DNA of 51,270 nucleotides, from NCBI GenBank assembly GCA_947495425.1, contig CANLYR010000033.1, forward strand, positions 1-51,270, read 5' to 3'. Made by a program: the position numbers and the translations under genes. This document shows positions 1 to 8,182 of this stretch, piece after piece; position 1 is the first letter of the stretch, and the number at the start of each line of letters is the position of its first letter. Under the pieces are notes generated by a model that saw only the letters and a program-made list of their open reading frames with translations, searched no databases and was not told where the DNA came from. This DNA is from an uncultured Aquimarina sp. (lineage in GTDB: Bacteria > Bacteroidota > Bacteroidia > Flavobacteriales > Flavobacteriaceae).

Positions 1-1
1 A

Positions 2-100
2 TATCTTAATGAATTTGTCTACAAACTAAATAGAAGATATTTTGGAGAAAGAATCTTTGATAGACTCGTAATAGCAAGCATTACAACTAATGGACATTAA
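2..100 (+). CDS. IS1595-family transposase, C-terminal end (cut by window edge)
   Basis: Only the last 32 codons are in the window. They read Y-L-N-E-F-V-Y-K-L-N-R-R and then G-E-R-I-F-D-R-L, which resembles the extreme C-terminus of IS1595/ISXO2-type transposases, where a Y-L-x-E-F-x-[FY]-x-x-N-R-R segment follows the DDE catalytic core. The frame is open to the window edge and stops 38 bp before the metalloprotease gene. No terminal inverted repeat can be defined because the element starts outside the window. Whether the element is intact cannot be judged. Identification rests on a short motif, so confidence is moderate. Confidence 0.6.
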   Translation, partial: YLNEFVYKLNRRYFGERIFDRLVIASITTNGH

Positions 101-138
101 ACGGATATACAAATTACTTATAACCAACATGACTCAAA

Positions 139-3100
139 ATGAAAAAAAATAGCTTTTATTTTATTGTATTATTAGTTTTTCTGAGTACTTCATTGTCTTT
201 TTCGCAAGAATGTGATTGGAAACCCACTCCAGAAATAGTTCAATTTCAAAAATCCTATCATAAAAAGATAAAAAAAGCAAATAAAAGTAATACAGCTGTC
301 AGTATTCCCGTGTTTGTTGCAGTTATTAATAAAGCCAACGGAAGCCCTTCGGTATCGGTAAATAAAATAAATCAACTTTTTAGTGAGATTGCACCAAAAT
401 TTCAAGGTGCAAATATCACATTTTATATTGCAGACGATATTTTGTATGTTCCTAATGGGGAGCGCCCAGAATTCCCCGTAGATAAAGGGAAATTTTTACG
501 ATTAGTTTTTGATCCTGACCTGAGTCCAAGTATTTGTGGAAATGCTCTAGGCTTGCGGCTAAATGTTCGAGCAACAAACAGTTGTATGGTTTGGAATATA
601 CTCGCCCATGAATTTGGTCATAACCTGGGACTACGTCATACTCATGGGCCATCAAATAATGGTACTACTACAGAATTGGTTGATGGCAGTAATTGTACCA
701 CCAATGGTGATGGCTTTTGCGATACCCCAGCCGATCCTAATTTAAGTGGTAAAGTGAACGGATCATGTGTGTATACAGGAAATGCTACTGATGCCAATGG
801 AGATACCTATATGCCTTTGACAAATAATATCATGTCATATTCAAGGTATAGTTGTATTGATAATTTTACGCAAGAGCAAAATGATTATATCAATGCTTTT
901 GCTAATACTGCCAATTATTCGTATTGTGATTTGGATTTTGCAAGCCTTACAGAATCTGTACAGATTTGTTTGGGCAGTACAGCGACATTAACTGCTTCTG
1001 GCAATGGTGCTGTTAAATGGTATACTCAAAGAGAAGGTGGGCCTTTACTAGCTTCTGGAAACTCATTTACTACACCTGTAATTAATAATAGCAAAACCTA
1101 CTATGTGTCATTAGAAGGTAATGGTTGTGAATTGAAAAGAACCCCAGTTTTTGTAGAAATTACTCCAGATAGTGCCCCGATTAATTTTAACGAAACATTG
1201 ATCGCTAGTTCGACAAGTAGTATTGGGGTTCCTGTTAAATTAAATGGGAACCTTTATTTTTATAATTATGAAGGTAATTTGTTTGAATTGTCCCCGGGAA
1301 GTACCGTCCCCAGAATTGTACATACGTTTCCTCATGGAAGTATTGCAAAAATATTCACCGATGGTACGACGTTATTTATTGGTGTTTCAAATTTTGGGGG
1401 TACTGGTGGGGGTACTGGTGGGGGTACTTCTTCAGTAGAACTGTATGTTTGGGATAGCAATCCGCAAAATGTATCATTATTGAAAAATTGGCCAAATTCC
1501 TATTCTGTTTTTGAGCACAGTTTTGTTAACAATACTTTATATTTTAGCATTTCTAAAGAAGGGCGTGGCGGAACAGATCTATGGATTTATAAAAACAATA
1601 CAACATTTGAACAACTAGACAATTACAATTTTAATCTTTCCAGCTTTACAAAATTTAATGGCAAAGTGTATTTTGCTGCCGACAAAGATGAAACAGGTAC
1701 CGAATTATGGGTTTCAGACGGTACCCAATCTGGCACCCAAATAGTTAAAGACATTGAGCCAGGCGTTAACTCTTCAACTAACGTTTATAATTTTAAAATA
1801 CAGATACTTAATAATCAGTTGTATTTTATAGTAAAACAGCATTTATGGGTTTCTGATGGCACTACAAACGGCACCCAACCCTTGCTTGATGATGATCAAA
1901 CAGAAATAGTAGATATATCAGAATTGACAAAGCAGGGTAATTATCTTTTTTTTAATGGTAATTCAACCTCTTTCGGAAACGAGCCTTATATAAGTGATGG
2001 TACAGTTTCAGGGACTTCACTTTTAAGTGATATTGCTACGGGACCTGCCGGATCATATCCCAGGGAATTTACATTAATTGGCGACGATCTTTATGTAGCA
2101 GCAACTAAAGAAATTTTTGATAGTGAATTATATAAAATAAATATCAATACCAAGGTAGCTACACTAGTCAAAAATATTAATGTTATTACAAGTAGTTCAC
2201 CACGAAGGTTTGTTGCTATTGACAATCTTCTATATTTTATAGCAAATACAAGCAATGGAAATAGAGCTTTTGTTAGTAATGGTTCATCGGCAGGGACATA
2301 TGCGATCTCACAGTTTAATGCTACCGGCATATTTGACCAAGCTGCGCTATCTTTTGATAGCAGATTGTTTTTTATCTTTTTTAATGATAATGGAGGAGTA
2401 GAATTTACAGCCTTACAAAATAGCACCATTGCTACGTGTCCTGGAGATCAAGCAACCCTTACTGTTTCGAATGCCAACGGTAATACGGTGCATTGGTATG
2501 AAACTTTAAATAGTCAAACACCTGTCTTTACTGGTGAGACATTCACGAGTCTGAAAATTTATGATGAGACCAGTTATTATGCCTCTTTTTTGGTAGATGG
2601 TTGTGAGAGCGGTCGCACCGAGTTTCCCGTTTCAATAGTACCAGCATCAGACTCAATTAATTGTGGTGATTATTTTGGTGTTTCAATAAATAATTTAACT
2701 GCCAATCAAGAGTTTGGTGAAGGCAGTACTGTGCCTATAGAAGCGGTAATATCCAACGGTAATGTAAAAATTACTTCGGTCGAATTTTATGTTGATGACA
2801 CAAAAATAGGTAGTAATACCAGTACACCTTTCAATTATAGCGCTACAGGTTTGGCTCTGGGAAATCATCAGGTTAAGGTCATTGCTTTTGATAAATTTGG
2901 ATATCAGGCAACCTCTGTAAGCATTGATATTGTAATTACATCAACTCCTTGTTCTCTTTCACAAGATATTACAGTTGCACAAAATGCAAGCTGTGGCAAT
3001 GCTGATGGTGCAGCAGGTATTATTGTAACTGGTGCAGCCGATTATAAAATAGTTTGGCAAGATGCCAATATGCAAACTGTAGAGGTTACTGATAGTAAAA

Positions 3101-3492
3101 ACCCAACCAACCTTGTCAAAGGAGTCTATACCGTTATTGTTACTGCTACTGATGCTACCAATTGCTCACAACGAATTAATGTTGTAGTAGAAGAAGATTG
3201 CAGTTCTAATGATATTATTTTATATCCTAATCCCTTTAAAAATGGTTATCTTAATTTAACAGGAGTCATTGCCAAAAACCTTAGTGTTTCTGACCTTGAA
3301 GTAACACTGTTTCAGATCAATGGACAATTTGTAAGTAATATTTTGGTAAATAGTATAAGAGAAATTGAAAAAGATCTTTTTACAATTAAATTGAAAATGC
3401 CTCAAAATTTAGCCAGCAATTTGTATTATTTAAAGGTTAAAGATAGTAAAGAATTGAATATTGATAGCATTGTATTAATTGATAATAAATAA
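139..3492 (+). CDS. Secreted M43-like zinc metalloprotease with ELWxxDGT repeats and T9SS sorting domain
   Basis: Predicted 1117-residue secreted protease. A signal peptide (about residues 1-22, ending S-F-S-Q) leads into a metzincin domain with the zinc site H-E-F-G-H-N-L-G-L-R-H (H157, E158, H161, H167), a G-D-G-F-C-D-T-P segment and a Met-turn N-N-I-M-S-Y. This order resembles M43 (pappalysin/cytophagalysin) proteases. It is followed by a Cys-flanked Ig-like domain (about 268-345), a propeller-like region with ELWxxDGT-type repeats (about 350-760, e.g. E-L-W-V-S-D-G-T), a second Ig-like domain, a bacterial Ig domain (V-E-F-Y-V-D, about 850-945), a SprB-like segment and a T9SS C-terminal domain beginning I-L-Y-P-N-P-F (about 1038-1117). 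A 12-bp tandem repeat lies in the propeller. It stands alone between an IS end and a convergent block, so its link to the sugar genes is not shown. Substrate unknown. Confidence 0.85.
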   Translation: MKKNSFYFIVLLVFLSTSLSFSQECDWKPTPEIVQFQKSYHKKIKKANKSNTAVSIPVFVAVINKANGSPSVSVNKINQLFSEIAPKFQGANITFYIADDILYVPNGERPEFPVDKGKFLRLVFDPDLSPSICGNALGLRLNVRATNSCMVWNILAHEFGHNLGLRHTHGPSNNGTTTELVDGSNCTTNGDGFCDTPADPNLSGKVNGSCVYTGNATDANGDTYMPLTNNIMSYSRYSCIDNFTQEQNDYINAFANTANYSYCDLDFASLTESVQICLGSTATLTASGNGAVKWYTQREGGPLLASGNSFTTPVINNSKTYYVSLEGNGCELKRTPVFVEITPDSAPINFNETLIASSTSSIGVPVKLNGNLYFYNYEGNLFELSPGSTVPRIVHTFPHGSIAKIFTDGTTLFIGVSNFGGTGGGTGGGTSSVELYVWDSNPQNVSLLKNWPNSYSVFEHSFVNNTLYFSISKEGRGGTDLWIYKNNTTFEQLDNYNFNLSSFTKFNGKVYFAADKDETGTELWVSDGTQSGTQIVKDIEPGVNSSTNVYNFKIQILNNQLYFIVKQHLWVSDGTTNGTQPLLDDDQTEIVDISELTKQGNYLFFNGNSTSFGNEPYISDGTVSGTSLLSDIATGPAGSYPREFTLIGDDLYVAATKEIFDSELYKININTKVATLVKNINVITSSSPRRFVAIDNLLYFIANTSNGNRAFVSNGSSAGTYAISQFNATGIFDQAALSFDSRLFFIFFNDNGGVEFTALQNSTIATCPGDQATLTVSNANGNTVHWYETLNSQTPVFTGETFTSLKIYDETSYYASFLVDGCESGRTEFPVSIVPASDSINCGDYFGVSINNLTANQEFGEGSTVPIEAVISNGNVKITSVEFYVDDTKIGSNTSTPFNYSATGLALGNHQVKVIAFDKFGYQATSVSIDIVITSTPCSLSQDITVAQNASCGNADGAAGIIVTGAADYKIVWQDANMQTVEVTDSKNPTNLVKGVYTVIVTATDATNCSQRINVVVEEDCSSNDIILYPNPFKNGYLNLTGVIAKNLSVSDLEVTLFQINGQFVSNILVNSIREIEKDLFTIKLKMPQNLASNLYYLKVKDSKELNIDSIVLIDNK
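1396..1428 (+). repeat. 12-bp in-frame tandem repeat (2.75 copies)
   Basis: The unit GGGGGTACTGGT occurs twice in full and then nine bases of a third copy, inside the ELWxxDGT region of the metalloprotease gene. It encodes Gly-Gly-Thr-Gly units. Because the unit is a multiple of three, slippage would change loop length without breaking the frame. Confidence 0.9.
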
Positions 3493-3820
3493 TTTATGCC
3501 ATTTACACTTTGAATCTCTGTGGGTCTATTCCCTAATGCTTGCAGCGTATTAAATTACCTTTGTGTATAAAGGAAGGTGAATATATAAGTTTCATGATGT
3601 ATCTTTTTTGTTATACCATTTTGTTTGTCCGGAAAAATATATGAAGGTTGTTTTTAGTCCTGAAGTTAACAATACGCCTCAAGAATTTTTTTAGAAAAAA
3701 CACACGGTTTTTTTAACATAGAAGCTTACGTTCATAGGTTTCAATAACCCATAAGTTATTGATAATGAATTGACACAATATTTTGAATCGTAAACAGGTA
3801 TTTTTTATCATGTACAGAGG
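3493..3820. other. Intergenic gap with no gene seen
   Basis: This AT-rich stretch lies between convergent genes, the protease ending at 3492 and the epimerase at 3847. I see no convincing ORF, RNA gene or strong terminator for the protease in it. The only structure is the hairpin at its right edge, listed separately. Confidence 0.5.
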
Positions 3821-3844
3821 TTAATGGTATAACCATACCGTTAA
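3821..3844 (-). terminator. Hairpin just downstream of the epimerase stop codon
   Basis: A 10-bp stem, TTAATGGTAT paired with ATACCGTTAA (one G-U pair), closes on the 4-nt loop AACC, two bases past the galM stop codon. There is no clear T-tract on the minus strand, so it may be a 3' end-stabilising hairpin rather than an intrinsic terminator. Confidence 0.35.
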
Positions 3845-3846
3845 AG

Positions 3847-4932
3847 TCATTTTACAGAAAATTTATATACGGTCTTAGTTCTATATCCTTTATCTGGACT
3901 TACCAGAGAGCTCGGAAAATCAGGCTGATTGGGGGTGTTAGGAAAATATTGTGTTTCTAAACATAGGCCAGAGTTGGGGCCGTATGTTATGTTATGTTTT
4001 CCTCTCAAGTTTTTTGCAATAAGACTCCCTGAGTAAAATTGTATTCCCGGCTTATCCGTAAAAACTTTTAAAACGCGCCCCGAAACTGGTTCAAAAACAC
4101 TAGCAGCAAGTGTTAGTGTATTTTTTTTGTTAGCGTTTAAAATAAAATTATGATCATAACCACGAGCAATTTTAATTTGATCATCATCAATATTCAAGTG
4201 GTTTAATTGTTTGAATTTAGTGAAATCGAAGGGGGTTTGTTCTACGGTAGTAATCTTTCCTTTAGGAATTTTATCCTGATCAATTGGGGTATAATAATTG
4301 GCGTTAATTTTTATAAAATGGTCAAATATTGGATTCGATAAATGACCACTTAAATTGAAATACGAGTGATGAGTGAGATTAAGATGTGTTTTTTGATCTG
4401 TAGTTACGAGATATTCAATAACTAGTTCATCTTGATCAGTAAGTTCATAGCTTGTACTTACATAAATATTTGCCGGATATCCATCTTCTAGGTTTTTAAA
4501 AAAACGAGAAAATTCAATAGAATTATCATTATATCGTGTTACCTCCCATATAGAATTATGAAACCCAGTAGAACCACCATGAATATGATTTTTATTATCA
4601 TTAGCATCTAAGCTATATTTTTGGTCATCTATACTAAATTTGGCACGTTTGATCCTATTCGCATATCGACCAATAATTGCTCCAAAATATTGTTTGTCTT
4701 GTATATATTCTTCTAAATTAGAGTATCCCAATACGATATCCTTTAAATTTCCATAGCTATCGGGTGTTAAAAGAGACACAAGCCGCTGACCATAATTTGT
4801 GAAAGAAACCTCCAAACCATTACGATTAGAAATTACAAATAATGCTACCTTCTTGCCATCAATATATCTTTCAAAGTCTGAAAATTCTAGATTGGATTGC
4901 GTTCTTTTCTTTTGATATTGTATTTTTTGCAT
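3847..4932 (-). CDS. galM: Aldose 1-epimerase (galactose mutarotase)
   Basis: 361-residue mutarotase that interconverts alpha and beta anomers of aldoses such as galactose, glucose or xylose. Visible family landmarks are N-G-L-E-V-S-F-T-N-Y-G near the N-terminus, G-R-Y-A-N-R-I, H-I-H-G-G (substrate-contact His), T-H-H-S-Y-F-N-L-S-G with the catalytic His, Y-D-H-N-F, and the C-terminal G-L-C-L-E-T-Q-Y-F-P-N carrying the catalytic Glu. There is no signal peptide, so it is probably cytoplasmic, unlike the lipoprotein mutarotases common in Bacteroidota. Its start follows directly on the stop of the upstream FGE gene, so the two are probably co-transcribed. In this phylum galM commonly sits beside galK, and a galK remnant is present one gene upstream. 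Confidence 0.88.
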   Translation of the reverse strand: MQKIQYQKKRTQSNLEFSDFERYIDGKKVALFVISNRNGLEVSFTNYGQRLVSLLTPDSYGNLKDIVLGYSNLEEYIQDKQYFGAIIGRYANRIKRAKFSIDDQKYSLDANDNKNHIHGGSTGFHNSIWEVTRYNDNSIEFSRFFKNLEDGYPANIYVSTSYELTDQDELVIEYLVTTDQKTHLNLTHHSYFNLSGHLSNPIFDHFIKINANYYTPIDQDKIPKGKITTVEQTPFDFTKFKQLNHLNIDDDQIKIARGYDHNFILNANKKNTLTLAASVFEPVSGRVLKVFTDKPGIQFYSGSLIAKNLRGKHNITYGPNSGLCLETQYFPNTPNQPDFPSSLVSPDKGYRTKTVYKFSVK

Positions 4933-6174
4933 TTATTTCAAATTTATAACTGTTCTAAACCCCTTGTGATCTGATGATGAATCTAAAGTGCTTGGCATTC
5001 TGGCAGAAATTCGATAACTAGCACAATAATTGGCATTACATAAAAAAGATCCACCTTTAATAACTTTTTGAGTATTGTTGTTTGAAGGCTCCGAGGGCCC
5101 TTGAGGATTATAACTAATCGTATTTTTTTTGTTGTAGTACATAGGATCATACCAATCTGATACCCATTCCCAAACATTTCCTGACATATCATAGAGTTTA
5201 TTCTTGTTTGGGGGGTAACTCTTTACCGGCGCTAGATTTTTAAACCCATCTTTTTCTGTATTTTGATTAGGAAATATCCCGGTAAATGTGTTGGCATATT
5301 TGTGTATAATTTCAGCATCAATTCCCCAGGTAAAAATAGCATTGTCCAACCCTGCTCTGGCAGCGTATTCCCACTGTGCCTCTGTTGGCAGTTCTCTTTG
5401 TGCCCAACGACAATAGGCGAGGGCATCTTCATAGGCAATGTGTGTTACAGGGTATTGTTCCTTGCCAATAATATCACTGTCGGGCCCTTTAGGATGCTTC
5501 CAGTTGGCCCCGGTCCTCCATTCCCACCACTGCGAATAATTTACCAAATCAATAACCTTATCAATACTCTCTTTAAAGACTAAAGACCCAGGAAGTAATA
5601 ACGAATCTGGTGGTTTTTGAGTTCCATTGGGAAGTTGTCTCTTCAGTTCTTTCCAATCTACAGGACGTTCTGCAACGGTGATATAACTAGTTTCTTCAAT
5701 AAATTTAGCAAATTGAGCGTTGGTCACCTCCGTAGCATCGATTAAAAAGCTGTCCAGAAAAACTTGATGGCGGGGTTGCTCGTCTTGCATAGCGAAGGAG
5801 TCATCAGGTATAGCGCCTTGATAAAAGATCCCTTTTTGTATTAACACCATGCCATCAGGTATATCAATTTTTTTGTTGGTTGAGTTATTTTTTGCGGAGT
5901 TATTTTTTTTATGACAAGAAATAGTGCTTAATAATAAGCATAGTAAAGCTTTAGCTATAAAAACTCTAAAAATTGAATGGGTTCTTATATTTCTTTTAAA
6001 AATTAAATATATTTCTTTGTTAAATGTAGCCGATTGAAGAGTTCCAACAATATAATCTACGTGCTTACCCAATAAATTAACTCTTTCAGGCGAATTTATA
6101 ATATTAGGTTTTTTAGTAGGCTTTTTATCGAAAACACGGCTCATTTTATTTATAATTTCAATTGAATAATTCAT
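4933..6174 (-). CDS. Formylglycine-generating enzyme (sulfatase activator), N-terminally fused to a galactokinase remnant
   Basis: The catalytic part (about residues 105-413) is an FGE/SUMF1-type domain. It starts G-M-V-L-I-Q-K-G, contains D-A-T-E-V-T-N-A-Q-F, E-L-P-T-E-A-Q-W-E-Y-A-A-R and M-S-G-N-V-W-E-W-V-S-D-W, and has G-G-S-F-L-C-N-A-N-Y-C. The cysteines C379 and C384 have the five-residue spacing of the two active-site cysteines of true FGEs, which convert a sulfatase Cys to formylglycine. A hydrophobic segment ending L-S-T-I-S-C (about 67-88) looks like a lipoprotein signal, but it lies behind about 60 residues resembling the start of galactokinase, and no ATG lies between. The real start is therefore uncertain. 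The local S1 sulfatase at 18338-19828 is a plausible client. Confidence 0.85.
   Translation of the reverse strand: MNYSIEIINKMSRVFDKKPTKKPNIINSPERVNLLGKHVDYIVGTLQSATFNKEIYLIFKRNIRTHSIFRVFIAKALLCLLLSTISCHKKNNSAKNNSTNKKIDIPDGMVLIQKGIFYQGAIPDDSFAMQDEQPRHQVFLDSFLIDATEVTNAQFAKFIEETSYITVAERPVDWKELKRQLPNGTQKPPDSLLLPGSLVFKESIDKVIDLVNYSQWWEWRTGANWKHPKGPDSDIIGKEQYPVTHIAYEDALAYCRWAQRELPTEAQWEYAARAGLDNAIFTWGIDAEIIHKYANTFTGIFPNQNTEKDGFKNLAPVKSYPPNKNKLYDMSGNVWEWVSDWYDPMYYNKKNTISYNPQGPSEPSNNNTQKVIKGGSFLCNANYCASYRISARMPSTLDSSSDHKGFRTVINLK
5989..6174 (-). pseudogene. galK: Galactokinase N-terminal remnant
   Basis: The first ~60 codons of the FGE reading frame read S-P-E-R-V-N-L-L-G-K-H-V-D-Y-I-V-G followed by A-T-F-N-K-E-I-Y. 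This aligns with the conserved galactokinase N-terminus (A/S-P-G-R-V-N-L-I-G-E-H-T-D-Y-N-x-G and the following A...Y). The G of P-G-R and the E of G-E-H are changed, and all later GHMP-kinase motifs are missing. It is most likely the stump of a galK gene whose body was replaced by the FGE gene, keeping the reading frame. The right edge of the remnant is approximate. Confidence 0.7.
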
Positions 6175-6329
6175 TTGTTTTCTTATAGTTTACCTTGGGA
6201 TAACATGTGCTTAGATATGCTTCTTTGCTATTATTTAAAGATATGCCTTAGTGCTCATCTAGCCAAAAATATTATGGTTTTGGTTTATGGAATGATAAAA
6301 TAGTATAAGTAATTTGTTGTTTTTGTAGA

Positions 6330-7781
6330 CTAGCTGTTTAAGACTTTTCTTAAAATACTTATCGGGTGCAATGCAATTCTTTCTGTGCCGTCAAATATTT
6401 GATGCCTGCAACTGGTTCCTGTAGCCGCGATAATTGTTGCCCGGTCTGCTTTTCTGATTGCCGGGAAAAGAGTTTGTTCCCCTATTTTCATGCTGATTTT
6501 GTAATGCTCTTTTTCGTACCCAAAAGCACCAGCCATACCGCAACATCCAGATGGAATAATGGTTGTACAATAGTTTTCAGGGATATTCAGAATTTCAAAA
6601 GTATCTCTAATATTTGAAAGTGCTTTTTGATGGCAATGTAGGTGTAGTTTAATGTTTTTGACTTCATTGGTGAAATAATGTGAATGGATATTACCCTTAA
6701 TATATTCTGAATGTAAAAATTCGTCAATAAGAAATACATAATTGGACACTTTTTTCGCTTTTTCAGGATGAGAAGATAGTCGCAAGTACTCGTCTCTGAA
6801 AGTTAGGATAGCTGAAGGTTCAATACCGATTAATGGACTATCTGCATCAATGTATTTTTCAAAAATGTTAATATTCGTATCAGCAACTTTTTTTGCTTGT
6901 TCTAAATACCCTTTAGAGATAAAAGAACGCCCGCTCTCTTTGTGTTTTAACAATATAACTTTATAATTGAGTTTTGTGAGTAGTTTAATGGCATCAATAC
7001 CGATTTGTGTATCCAACTGATTGGTATATTCATCTGCAAAAAAGTAAATGGTTTTTATCGGATTTTTAGGCTGTAGTTTTTCAATATGCTTTGCATACCA
7101 ACTCTCAAGAGAGATCTTACTTAAAATGGGTAATGATCTTTGGTTGGTTATTTTTAATGTTTTTTTTAATAACGAAGACAGGATTTTGTTCCTGAAGCTG
7201 TAGTTGGCGAGACCAATAAATTTACGGGCAAAACGATTTGCTGTGTTGTTATATGCAAATAATTTTGTGCGCAACCTATGGGGATTATCTTTTTTGTATT
7301 GGTACTCAAATTCGGCCTTTAAGACAGCTATATCTACACTAGAGGGGCACTCTCTGGCACAAGCTTTACAACTTAGACACAGGTCCAATACTTTTTTAAG
7401 ATCTGAGTGATTAAAAATATTTTTGTTTCGAGTAGGATAAGTTAAAAGATCTCGTAATGCGTTGGCTCTTCCTCTGGTCGAATCTTTTTCGTTTTTAGTT
7501 GCTCTGTAGCTTGGGCACATAACTCCTCCTGCATCCACAGACTTACGGCAATCTCCACTTCCATTACATTTTTCAGAAGCGCGCAATATTCCTTTTGAAT
7601 CGTCAAAATTTAGAAATGTATTGATTTTTGGTTCTTTTCTATCGACTTCGTATCTCAAATCTTCAATCATAGAATCAGGATTGATAATTTTACCGGGATT
7701 AAAAATATAATTGGGATCAAAAACTTCTTTTATCTGTCTTAAAATATCGTAATTGTCATCTCCAATCATTTTTTTAATCAA
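6330..7781 (-). CDS. Dehydrogenase fragment 3: Fe-S and CCG domains
   Basis: This third piece, ORF 483 residues, begins inside the F-N-P-G-K-I end of the oxidase domain. It carries iron-sulfur ligands C-N-G-S-G-D-C-R...M-C-P-S-Y and C-L-S-C-K-A-C-A-R-E-C-P, giving two 4Fe-4S sites. Two CCG-type motifs follow: L-H-C-H-Q-K-A-L and G-C-C-G-M-A-G-A-F-G. These pass electrons from FAD to the quinone pool or another carrier. The family oxidises D-lactate, glycolate or other 2-hydroxyacids, and the substrate cannot be fixed from sequence. The neighbouring aldolase pathway could generate such an acid. Confidence 0.75.
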   Translation of the reverse strand: MIKKMIGDDNYDILRQIKEVFDPNYIFNPGKIINPDSMIEDLRYEVDRKEPKINTFLNFDDSKGILRASEKCNGSGDCRKSVDAGGVMCPSYRATKNEKDSTRGRANALRDLLTYPTRNKNIFNHSDLKKVLDLCLSCKACARECPSSVDIAVLKAEFEYQYKKDNPHRLRTKLFAYNNTANRFARKFIGLANYSFRNKILSSLLKKTLKITNQRSLPILSKISLESWYAKHIEKLQPKNPIKTIYFFADEYTNQLDTQIGIDAIKLLTKLNYKVILLKHKESGRSFISKGYLEQAKKVADTNINIFEKYIDADSPLIGIEPSAILTFRDEYLRLSSHPEKAKKVSNYVFLIDEFLHSEYIKGNIHSHYFTNEVKNIKLHLHCHQKALSNIRDTFEILNIPENYCTTIIPSGCCGMAGAFGYEKEHYKISMKIGEQTLFPAIRKADRATIIAATGTSCRHQIFDGTERIALHPISILRKVLNS

Positions 7782-7816
7782 TCCTGATCGTACGATCCCA
7801 TCGCCGTGTTCTCCGC

Positions 7817-8182
7817 TTAAAGAGCCTTTGTATTTTTTACAAGGTTGGCAACCTCGTTGGTTAATTCCTTGAAAATAGTAACATCACTTGATTTTTTAAG
7901 ATTAAGATTAGGTCTTAAGTGTATTTCTCCAGCGCCTGCATGAGCATAGTAGACGGCCTTTTGTTGGTAAGAATCCATAATTTCAGAAAATTCTTTAATA
8001 TACGATGGTAAATCAGACAGTGATACAGCCGTATCTTCAATACATGCTACAGCTTTTTTATCTCCAACGAGGTTGCCCAATAAGCCCAGACCTGCCTTTC
8101 TTAGTTCTAGAACACTTTTTATTTCAGTTCCTTGTAATATCGAAATCTCTTCACATAAACCAGAGGTATTAATAGTAGACAA
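7817..8182 (-). CDS. Dehydrogenase fragment 2: end of FAD-oxidase C domain
   Basis: This middle piece, up to 121 residues, continues the FAD-linked oxidase C-terminal domain. It contains Y-A-H-A-G-A-G-E-I-H-L-R-P, the conserved G-x-[IL]-H-x-R-P-type segment of this family. It has no start signal of its own and is unlikely to be translated alone. After the second homopolymer loss it ends in N-T-K-A-L instead of running on into the H-G-D-G motif, which is found in the next frame. Confidence 0.6.
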   Translation of the reverse strand: MSTINTSGLCEEISILQGTEIKSVLELRKAGLGLLGNLVGDKKAVACIEDTAVSLSDLPSYIKEFSEIMDSYQQKAVYYAHAGAGEIHLRPNLNLKKSSDVTIFKELTNEVANLVKNTKAL

